Below, in pieces: positions 48,481 through 54,564 of a stretch of DNA of 54,564 bases. The notes under the pieces are model-generated. The model worked only from the letters and a program-made list of their open reading frames with translations, made no database searches and was not told the origin of the DNA. This stretch comes from Candidatus Hinthialibacter antarcticus (lineage in GTDB: Bacteria; Hinthialibacterota; Hinthialibacteria; Hinthialibacterales; Hinthialibacteraceae). The translations under genes and the position numbers were made by a program. Every line of letters begins with the position of its first letter. The first letter of the stretch is position 1. Where the stretch lies: the NCBI GenBank assembly GCA_030765645.1, contig JAVCCE010000074.1:105551-160114 (forward strand), read 5' to 3'.

Positions 48481-51288
48481 CTACGAGCAGCCGCTGGTTG
48501 AGCCGCAGTTCAGGCATTTATAACAGGCGCCGTTGCGAACCATGATCGCGCCGCATTCATGGCACGGAGGCGCGTCGGCCTGCACCTCAAACGTAAAGTT
48601 CCCTTTGCCGCCGGAACCGTTTCCATTGGCTTGCGGGGTGAGGCCGTTGTCTTCGCTCAAATCGCTGTGGTCATCGGCAACGGCTTTCTTGCTGCGGTCG
48701 ATGATGCCCAGCGATAGTTTTTCTTCCGCCGAGAGAAATTTCGACGCCATCCAACGGAAGATGTAATCGGTAATCGACTTGGCGATGGGAATCTCAGGAT
48801 TGCCCGTGAAACCCGCCGGCTCAAAGCGCGTATGCGAAAATTTGTTGACCAGAACTTCCAACGGAACGCCGTATTGCAGCGTCAACGAAATCGTGGTCGC
48901 GAAGGCGTCCATCAGGCCTGAAACCACGCTGCCTTCTTTCGCCATAGTCAAGAAAATCTCGCCCGGCTTTCCGTCCGGGAACAACCCGACGGTGATATAG
49001 CCCTCGTGTCCGGCGATGCTGAATTTGTGGGTAATCGCCTGACGTTCGTCCGACAAACGGCGACGGTAGGGCTTTGGCGAACCGTTGCTGCCTGTGCTTG
49101 CCTGCGGAGCGGCCGCCTTGGGAGCGTCTTTGGCCCTGGTCTTCAGCGGTTGGACTTTCTTGCAGCCGTCGCGATAGACCGCGACCGCTTTGAGCCCGAG
49201 TTCCCACGCGGCCATGTAGGCTTTTTGGATCTCGTGGGAGGTGGCTTCTTCGGGCAAGTTGACCGTCTTTGAAATTGCGCCCGACAAAAACGGCTGCACC
49301 GCGCCCATCATGCGGATGTGTCCCATGTATTGAATGGAGCGCTCGCCGTTGCCGGGTTTAAACGCGCAATCGAAGACTGGCAGATGGTCCTGAATTAAAG
49401 CCGGGGCGCCCTCGATGGTGTCGTGTTCATCGACGTAACCGACGATCTTCAACACTTGGTCGCGTGAGTAGCCCAGGTTTTTTAATGCGCGGGGGACGGT
49501 GTTGTTGACAATCTTCAACATGCCGCCGCCGACCAGGCTTTTGTATTTCACCAGCGCGATGTCCGGCTCGATGCCGGTGGTGTCGCAATCCATCATAAAG
49601 GCGATGGTGCCAGTGGGCGCGAGTACGGTAACCTGCGCATTACGGAAGCCGTGCTGCTTGCCGTGGTCGAGCGCAACGTCCCACGAATGGTTGGCTGCTT
49701 GATGCAGCGCGGTCGGCGCCAGGTCGGCGTCAATTTTATACGACTCGTCGCGGTGCATCCCAATGACGTTTAACATCGGTTCGCGGTTGCGGCTATAGGC
49801 TTCAAACGGTTCCATCGCTTCGGCGATGCGAGAACTTTGCGCATACGATTCGCCGCACATCAGCGAAGTGATCGCCGCCGCATAGGCGCGGCCTTCGTCG
49901 CTGTCATAGGGCAAGCCGTTCGCCATCAACAACGCGCCCAGGTTGGCGTATCCCAAGCCGAGAGTGCGGAAAATGTGGCTCATCTTATCAATCTTCGGGG
50001 TTGGATAGCTGGCGTTATCGACCAGCATTTCCTGCGCGGAGATCATTATATCCACCGTATGACGGAAGGTTTCAACATGAAACGAGCCGTCTTCTTTGAC
50101 GTACTTCATCAGGTTGATCGAGGCCAGGTTGCAGGCGGTGTTGTCAAGGAACATATATTCGGAACACGGGTTTGAAGCGTTGATGGCGCCGTCAGCGGGG
50201 CAGGTGTGCCACTTATTGATGACCGTGTCAAACTGCATGCCAGGGTCGCCGCAATCGTAGGTGCAATCCGACACCATTTGCATCATATCGCGCGCTTTGA
50301 AGGTTTCGCAATCAGCGCCGTCCTGGACGAACTTGGTCGACCAGTTGGCGTCATTTTTGACCGCGTGCATAAAATCGTCGGTCACGCGCACGCTGTGGTT
50401 GGCGTTTTGAAAGAAGATGGAGCCATAGGCTTCGCCGTTAAACGAGCCGTCATACCCGGCTTCGATCAGCGCCCAGGCTTTTTTTTCTTCACGCGCTTTG
50501 CTGCGAATAAAATCGACAATATCAGGGTGGTCCATGTTGAGGATCACCATTTTAGCGGCGCGCCGGGTTTTGCCGCCCGATTTAATCACGCCAGCAAACG
50601 CATCATAGCCCTTCATAAACGAGACCGGGCCGGAGGCTTCGCCGCCACCGCGTAATTTTTCTTTCGACGAGCGGATCGGCGACAGGTTCGAGCCAGTGCC
50701 AGACCCAAACTTGAACAACATGCCTTCGGTTTTGGCGAGTTCTAAAATCGAGGTCATGGTGTCGTCGACCGAGTTGATGAAACAGGCCGAGCATTGCGGT
50801 TCTTTTTCAACGCCGACGTTAAACCACACAGGGCTGTTGAACGCCGTGTGTTGGTGTAACAACAGATAGGTCAGTTCGTCGCCAAATGTTTGCTGGTCTT
50901 CAAACGACTCAAAATAACTTTGGCGTTGGCCCCATGAAACGATGGTGCTCACCACCCGGCCAATCAGCTGGCGTACGCTGGTTTCGCGTTCCGGGGTGTC
51001 CATGGTTCCACGAAAATATTTTGACACGACGACATTGGTCGCCAGCTGCGACCAGAATTTAGGGAACTCGACGCCGCGTTGTTCAAACACAACATCGCCC
51101 TTTTCGCCGCTGATGACGGCGTCGCGTACTTCCCACTCAATTTGGTCAAATGGGTCTTGGCCTTTCTTGGTGTAAACGCGCTGAAATTTCAATTTTGTTT
51201 TTGCGGCAGTGTTCGGCATTTCTTTTTTTGCGTCCCTCATCCCTGCGTCAGTTTTGGCTTGTAGCCTGTTAGAATCAACAATCGCCAT
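48481..51288 (-). CDS. nrdJ: Vitamin B12-dependent (class II) ribonucleoside-diphosphate reductase
   Basis: 935 residues, ATG at 51288 with AAGGAG nine bases upstream. The N-terminal part 'DPFDQIEWEVRDAVISGEKGDVVFEQRGVEFPKFWSQ' and 'FKFGSGTGSNLSPIRSS' are standard for the long NrdJ type. Active-site residues lie in 'NASNPCSEYMFLDNTACNLASINLMKY' (finger-loop Cys and Glu) and 'VTVLAPTGTIAFMMDCDTTGIEP'. The C-terminus has a zinc-finger-like Cys cluster ('CHECGAIMVRNGACYKCLNCGSTSGCS'). It reduces ribonucleotides to deoxyribonucleotides using adenosylcobalamin and thiol reductants, with or without oxygen. No cobalamin riboswitch is evident upstream; a NrdR box is. Confidence 0.97.
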   Translation of the reverse strand: MAIVDSNRLQAKTDAGMRDAKKEMPNTAAKTKLKFQRVYTKKGQDPFDQIEWEVRDAVISGEKGDVVFEQRGVEFPKFWSQLATNVVVSKYFRGTMDTPERETSVRQLIGRVVSTIVSWGQRQSYFESFEDQQTFGDELTYLLLHQHTAFNSPVWFNVGVEKEPQCSACFINSVDDTMTSILELAKTEGMLFKFGSGTGSNLSPIRSSKEKLRGGGEASGPVSFMKGYDAFAGVIKSGGKTRRAAKMVILNMDHPDIVDFIRSKAREEKKAWALIEAGYDGSFNGEAYGSIFFQNANHSVRVTDDFMHAVKNDANWSTKFVQDGADCETFKARDMMQMVSDCTYDCGDPGMQFDTVINKWHTCPADGAINASNPCSEYMFLDNTACNLASINLMKYVKEDGSFHVETFRHTVDIMISAQEMLVDNASYPTPKIDKMSHIFRTLGLGYANLGALLMANGLPYDSDEGRAYAAAITSLMCGESYAQSSRIAEAMEPFEAYSRNREPMLNVIGMHRDESYKIDADLAPTALHQAANHSWDVALDHGKQHGFRNAQVTVLAPTGTIAFMMDCDTTGIEPDIALVKYKSLVGGGMLKIVNNTVPRALKNLGYSRDQVLKIVGYVDEHDTIEGAPALIQDHLPVFDCAFKPGNGERSIQYMGHIRMMGAVQPFLSGAISKTVNLPEEATSHEIQKAYMAAWELGLKAVAVYRDGCKKVQPLKTRAKDAPKAAAPQASTGSNGSPKPYRRRLSDERQAITHKFSIAGHEGYITVGLFPDGKPGEIFLTMAKEGSVVSGLMDAFATTISLTLQYGVPLEVLVNKFSHTRFEPAGFTGNPEIPIAKSITDYIFRWMASKFLSAEEKLSLGIIDRSKKAVADDHSDLSEDNGLTPQANGNGSGGKGNFTFEVQADAPPCHECGAIMVRNGACYKCLNCGSTSGCS

Positions 51289-51408
51289 TATTACTGTACT
51301 CCTTATCTTTAAAGTCTAGGCAGTTAAATGTGGATTAAATCAATGAATGAAATAACATTTCACAACTCAAATAAATTCGATGAAAATCTATCTATTGAGG
51401 CGAAAAAG

Positions 51409-51437
51409 AATTTAGACCCAATATATAGTGGTGTCAA
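51409..51437 (-). promoter_or_regulatory. Near-consensus sigma-70 promoter of nrdJ
   Basis: On the minus strand TTGACA (51437-51432), exactly 17 bp, TAAATT (51414-51409). The leader to the ATG at 51288 is about 115 bases. The spacer is occupied by a NrdR-like box. Confidence 0.85.
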
Positions 51438-51462
51438 GCTGTTTTTTTACAATTTAATTATA
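51416..51462. promoter_or_regulatory. NrdR-type operator (one strong box, one weak box)
   Basis: Box 1 ACCCAATATATAGTGG (51416-51431) matches the NrdR consensus ACACWATATATWGTGT at 14 of 16 positions and lies in the promoter spacer. A weaker, half-conserved box TTACAATTTAATTATA begins at 51447, exactly 31 bp away, the spacing seen in known NrdR box pairs. Binding of the dATP/ATP-sensing repressor here would block nrdJ. The nrdR gene itself is not in the window. Confidence 0.75.
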
Positions 51463-51660
51463 TACAATGTAATTATGACTAAAGATTAAAAGATTTTTCT
51501 TCGATAACTGCTTACAGACTCTATAGTTAGAAACCCGGGTGGGCAGAACTCCTGGCAAAATCAAAAAAAACGCGAAAAAAGAATGATTTTAAATTAAAAT
51601 TACCTAAACTCTAAAATACAAAATAACAACGAAATTAAGAAACAAGGTTTAACTGCTTTT

Positions 51661-52485
51661 ATGCCACCAGAAACGAAGAGCGGAAATAAAGGGCGCCTGC
51701 TTTTGGAAAAAGGTCTAACCTTCTTCCACAAGGGAGAGTATGACGCGGCTTCTGAGATTCTGCTCGAAGCGGTCATGGAAGACGCCCATTCCTATGAGGC
51801 GATGTATAACCTCGCCTGTTGTTACTCAATGTTGGGGCAAAAAGACAGCGCCTTAAGTTATCTCCATCGCTCCGCCCAAATGGCCCCGCAATGCGTCGAT
51901 TGGGCGAAAGAAGACCGCGAGTTTGACCCCATCCGCGAAGACGCGGTTTTTCAAGAATTGCTCGAAGCCCACAACATTGATAAACACGAACAGAAAGAAG
52001 CGCCTCATGAAGAGCCGGTTGAAGAAGCCGTTGTTGAAGATGACGAGCCGGATGAAATTGATGCAGAAGAGGCGTACGAAGAAATAGAAGATATCGGACT
52101 CGAAGAGCCCGAAGAGTATCAACCCGTGGGAGGGGCAGTAGCGCCAACGCAACAGCCCATCGCAGACCCTGCTCCAATACCGATTAGAAAAGCGGCCAAA
52201 AAAGAGCCTGAGAAGCCTAAGTTTCCGCCATGCGCTTCTTGCGGCGGCATCGTCACGATGGAGCGCCGTAACGTACACAGCGTCGTAATGATTCTAATTT
52301 TGCTGTGGATCGGTACCATGTTTTGCATCAGCATGTTCCTCAATTTATGGGGCGCGGTTGGTTTTCCCATCATCATGTTCGCCTTTTACCTGTTAATGCA
52401 AAACCGTGAAATGTGGGTCTGTCAAAACTGCGGCGCGTCGGGGACTGACTGCGGCCAGCCCCCGGATGAATTAAAAAAGAAATAA
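51661..52485 (+). CDS. TPR protein with a zinc-ribbon split by a membrane hairpin
   Basis: 274 residues. Residues ~10-85 hold TPR units ('GRLLLEKGLTFFHKGEYDAASEILLEAV', 'EAMYNLACCYSMLGQKDSALSYLHRSAQ'). Residues ~105-155 are very acidic low complexity. Then C191-x2-C194 ('PPCASCGG'), two membrane helices (~208-245, 'VVMILILLWIGTMFCISMFLNLWGAVGFPIIMFAFYLLM'), and C254-x2-C257 ('WVCQNCGASG'). The two CxxC knuckles lie on the same side of the membrane and can form one zinc ribbon held together by the hairpin. The function is unknown. Confidence 0.72.
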   Translation: MPPETKSGNKGRLLLEKGLTFFHKGEYDAASEILLEAVMEDAHSYEAMYNLACCYSMLGQKDSALSYLHRSAQMAPQCVDWAKEDREFDPIREDAVFQELLEAHNIDKHEQKEAPHEEPVEEAVVEDDEPDEIDAEEAYEEIEDIGLEEPEEYQPVGGAVAPTQQPIADPAPIPIRKAAKKEPEKPKFPPCASCGGIVTMERRNVHSVVMILILLWIGTMFCISMFLNLWGAVGFPIIMFAFYLLMQNREMWVCQNCGASGTDCGQPPDELKKK

Positions 52486-52499
52486 GGATTCGCCGCCCG

Positions 52500-53117
52500 T
52501 TATTTCTCCAACGCATGGCGTGAGCCTGGCTTTCCCACCAGATACACCACCAACGCTTCCCGAAACAAATCGTCGCCGCGCAGCGAAACATGAATGATCG
52601 TGCGCTGATTGAGAAACGTCTGAAACTGTTCGCGCTCATTCACACTGTCGAGCGGAAACAACGCCGAACGCACCGTAGGGCGTTTGCCTTTTCCGCTTGG
52701 GAACTCGCCCCACTCAAAATCATTTAAACATTCACGAACCACCGCGACGCCGCGCTCAATCGAACGGCGGATGGTGTCTTCAGACACCCGCAGCATCGCG
52801 GCGATCCGTTTCGGCCCGGCGCCGCACGACAGCATCAATAACATGGTTTGCTGGCTGACTCCCCGTAGTTTGCGTCGCGCCACCCGCCGGATCGCCTCAA
52901 TCTGCTTCTCTGTTTCTGGCGACGGAACGTCGTCAATGCGTTGTTCATGGAGCGTTTCTAAGCCGCTTTGTTCGCAGATCGAGGCCAGGACGCCCGGGTC
53001 CCAGGGCGCTTCGTGATAATCGCGCTCAACGGTAATGTCTTTGAGTTTTTCTTCCCAGGCGGGCGGTTGTCCGTGGTCGGAATCGAATGTTGGAATGGTT
53101 CTGGTAAAGTTCGACAT
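52500..53117 (-). CDS. Uncharacterised helix-turn-helix protein
   Basis: 205 residues; AAGGAG precedes the ATG at 53117. Residues ~72-130 contain a helical DNA-binding-like region: 'IEAIRRVARRKLRGVSQQTMLLMLSCGAGPKRIAAMLRVSEDTIRRSIERGVAVVREC', where 'GPKRIAAMLRVSEDTIRRSIERG' has the spacing of a sigma-70 region 4-like or resolvase-like HTH. The flanking regions are not recognised. No membrane segment. It is convergent with the TPR/zinc-ribbon gene. A transcription-regulator role is inference. Confidence 0.55.
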   Translation of the reverse strand: MSNFTRTIPTFDSDHGQPPAWEEKLKDITVERDYHEAPWDPGVLASICEQSGLETLHEQRIDDVPSPETEKQIEAIRRVARRKLRGVSQQTMLLMLSCGAGPKRIAAMLRVSEDTIRRSIERGVAVVRECLNDFEWGEFPSGKGKRPTVRSALFPLDSVNEREQFQTFLNQRTIIHVSLRGDDLFREALVVYLVGKPGSRHALEK

Positions 53118-53254
53118 CGTATTACGAATCTCCTTTGATTAAAAAAATGGCAAGAGCGGTTCGTAATAGGTGCAAATTTCGCGCCATAAAATTATACAAA
53201 TGTTCACTATCTTGATTTGACTTGAGATACTTATGGAGGGTTAAGCAAATTTAG

Positions 53255-53450
53255 AAGGTTCAATCGGTAATTGAATACTTACATTGATGGATGACCATAA
53301 TATTGATTCCCAAAACGTATTCCGGCCTATCAAAAATCACCAAACAAAAGCAGGCATGGGTGCAACTCTGGGAGCGCCTGTGCATAGGGGCCTGAAAGCC
53401 CGCACTGAAGCAAGCAGAGTTGTACCCATGCCGCGCACAACGAAAGACCA
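53255..53450. repeat. Full single family-B unit
   Basis: AT-rich arm (GGTTCAATCGGTAATTGAATAC through TATTCCGGCCTATC), then the hairpin core 53353-53432 with perfectly matching arm ends GGCATGGGT and ACCCATGCC. This is the same unit as in the 10395-10915 array, here in one copy and in the order arm then hairpin. It shows that the natural unit is about 180-200 bp. Confidence 0.85.
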
Positions 53451-53479
53451 AGTATCTATTTTCGGAAGAACCATTTTAA

Positions 53480-53591
53480 TAGTGATTGCCAGAATACCGT
53501 GCGGATTGAACTTTCATCACTGTATCTATCACTGTATCTATCACTGAGCGCTACGGGTGCGCTTTACGCACATATTTTGATAAACGCTCTA
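53480..53591. repeat. Family-C element (copy 3)
   Basis: Starts TAGTGATTGCCAGAATACCG and ends CGCACATATTTTGATAAACG then CTCTA. It contains ACTGTATCTATCACTG twice, a short internal duplication. Not next to a gene; its end joins the C/G-tract repeat at 53593. Confidence 0.7.
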
Positions 53592-53592
53592 G

Positions 53593-53666
53593 CCCCCCTT
53601 TTTAAGGGGGGACGGCGCTAAAAGCGCCAGGGGGGATTCGGACGCAACGCGTTGCGCCCCTACATG
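53593..53666. repeat. C6/G6 palindromic repeat (copy 2) plus a GCAACGCGTTGC palindrome
   Basis: CCCCCCTTTTTAAGGGGGG, GGCGCTAAAAGCGCC, GGGGGGATT (to 53638), then ACGCAACGCGTTGCGCCCCT, a second palindromic motif. Related to 28144-28198. Confidence 0.7.
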
Positions 53667-53712
53667 GCTGATATATTTTTGTTTCGTTGTATCAAGGGCT
53701 GCCGTCGCTCCC

Positions 53713-53782
53713 CCGTATTCCGGCCTAACAAAAATCACCAAACAAAAGCAAGCAGAGTTGTACCCATGCCGCGCACAACGAA
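53713..53782. repeat. Internally deleted family-B copy
   Basis: Identical in kind to 53315-53440 (GTATTCCGGCCTAACAAAAATC, ACCAAACAAAAGCA, AGCAGAGTTGTACCCATGCC, GCGCACAACG) but lacking the ascending hairpin arm and loop. The junction falls at AAGCA, which occurs at both ends of the missing part in the full copy, so deletion between short direct repeats explains it. Confidence 0.8.
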
Positions 53783-53830
53783 AAACCATTTAGAAAGAGA
53801 AAAAGTTTGGCGTTAGAAAGCAGGAGGCGA

Positions 53831-54564
53831 TTAAGAAGCCCAGATTGAATACGCGGCGAGCGCGGGGCCGATCCATAAAAAGCCGTCGATCATATCCAGA
53901 CAGCCGCCGTGGCCGGTGTTGCTTGCGCCAGAATCTTTGGCGCCGCTGTCGCGCTTGATGGCGGATTCAAACAAATCGCCAATCTGACCGATGACCGATA
54001 ACACAACCGTCACGCTCAACAGTTCGGCGAACGCATACGGTTGTTCGATCCAAAAGGTTTTGCCCCAAAAATGGCTGTGGATATACCCCGAGAGCGCAAC
54101 CAGCGCGACGGTCAACGCGATGCCGCTCACTGCGCCTTCCCAGGTTTTGTTGGGGCTGAGGACGGGGGCGAGTTTGGTGCGTCCCATTAGTTTGCCGCCA
54201 AAGTACGCGCCGGTATCGGTGAAACACGCGACCGATAATAAGAAGAAGAGAAACGCAGGGCCGTGTTCTAAACTGCGCACATAGGGCAGCGTCGCCAGGG
54301 GGCCGAGTAAGTAGATCAACGCCAAACCGTGAACGGCGAACTCATTGCGCGAACCGGTGAGTGAATGGCGGATGGTCAAAATGCAGGAGCCCCAAAAAAA
54401 CAGCAGCCCGCAGGGAATCACCCAGATGGGTTGAACGATGGACGAAGCCATAAAGAGGAGCCCGACGGCGATTTGCCAGATCGAGATATTGGGACAGAGT
54501 TTTACGTTATAAAGCGCGTAGAGTTCAACGCGGCCTACGAGAAAAAATACAAATACAGCCACAG
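53831..54564 (-). CDS. cdsA: Phosphatidate cytidylyltransferase CdsA (5' end outside window)
   Basis: At least 243 residues, with six or more membrane helices; the frame is open to the window edge. Family landmarks: 'GPLATLPYVR', 'FTDTGAYFGGKLMGRTKLAPVLSPNKTWEG' and the CdsA signature region 'ESAIKRDSGAKDSGASNTGHGGCLDMIDGFL'. The enzyme makes CDP-diacylglycerol from phosphatidate and CTP, the branch point of phospholipid synthesis. In the signature the residue normally Arg after HGGxxD is Met (LDMID), although the K-D and H-G-G-x-x-D residues are kept, so activity is likely but worth checking. Confidence 0.93.
   Translation of the reverse strand, partial: VAVFVFFLVGRVELYALYNVKLCPNISIWQIAVGLLFMASSIVQPIWVIPCGLLFFWGSCILTIRHSLTGSRNEFAVHGLALIYLLGPLATLPYVRSLEHGPAFLFFLLSVACFTDTGAYFGGKLMGRTKLAPVLSPNKTWEGAVSGIALTVALVALSGYIHSHFWGKTFWIEQPYAFAELLSVTVVLSVIGQIGDLFESAIKRDSGAKDSGASNTGHGGCLDMIDGFLWIGPALAAYSIWAS

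Larger units (their letters stand above)
51289..51660. other. AT-rich intergenic region between nrdJ and the divergent TPR/zinc-ribbon gene
   Basis: 372 bases with no gene. It contains the nrdJ promoter and NrdR-like boxes (51409-51462) and otherwise A/T-rich DNA. No riboswitch-like conserved fold was recognised. A promoter for the plus-strand gene at 51661 must also be here but no clear one was picked out. Confidence 0.6.

Overview
This is a chromosomal segment of a Gram-negative-type bacterium. The evidence is an LPS gene (kdsB, CMP-Kdo synthetase), several lipoprotein or Sec signal peptides, an HflK/HflC pair, a YbgF-like TPR lipoprotein, and housekeeping genes (mnmE, nth, mrp, ubiE/menG, cdsA, class II ribonucleotide reductase). 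Secreted or cell-surface proteins of kinds common in Planctomycetes-like, Lentisphaerae-like and related uncultured lineages are frequent: Gfo/Idh/MocA oxidoreductases with a Tat-like signal, DUF6807, DUF3472, GHL10, heparinase II/III, a GH43-like propeller and a sulfatase-modifying-type domain. I cannot name the phylum from sequence alone. I saw no rRNA, tRNA, CRISPR array, phage module or transposase.

Layout. 1-5 kb: end of an NHL-repeat protein, a REC-GGDEF protein, a 2-hydroxyacid dehydrogenase, a TPR membrane protein and a GntR/LacI hybrid regulator. 5-10.3 kb: a GHL10 glycosidase-like protein, a 210-bp tandem repeat array, hflK-hflC and a six-hairpin glycosidase-like protein. 10.3-19 kb: a 205-bp repeat array, a YbgF-like lipoprotein, a 29-residue basic protein, a possible tail-hub-like protein, ubiE translationally coupled to an MptE/Maf-like protein, an FGE-like protein and mnmE. 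19-30 kb: a decayed S9-peptidase fragment, a DUSP23-like phosphatase, a Gfo/Idh + DUF6807 operon, a methyltransferase, a second Gfo/Idh protein, an acyltransferase carrying an ankyrin insert beside a paralogous ankyrin lipoprotein, a DUF3472 protein and a beta-lactamase-fold hydrolase. 30-44.7 kb: an orphan NusG paralogue, kdsB with a small membrane protein, a large secreted lyase-like protein, a TPR-flippase-epimerase envelope cluster, and a dense run of mrp, PTPS, histidine kinase, GT2, acylphosphatase, YjbQ-type protein and nth. 44.8-54.5 kb: a heparinase + propeller pair, nrdJ under a promoter that overlaps a likely NrdR box, a TPR/zinc-ribbon membrane protein, an HTH protein and the 3' part of cdsA.

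The most unusual signal is between the genes. At least three families of short structured repeats recur (called A, B and C here), beside common palindromic repeats. Family A (about 92 bp, five copies at three loci) and family B (about 80-bp hairpin core, several copies) have basal stems whose sequence differs between loci while the two arms stay complementary. Family C (about 100-126 bp) begins with TAG and ends with CTA in imperfect terminal inverted repeats. In two of three full copies the terminal TAG is exactly the stop codon of the neighbouring gene. A and B have each been amplified into tandem arrays (3 x 210 bp and about 2.5 x 205 bp); the A array also repeats the 3' end of hflC. No enzyme that could move them is encoded in the window.
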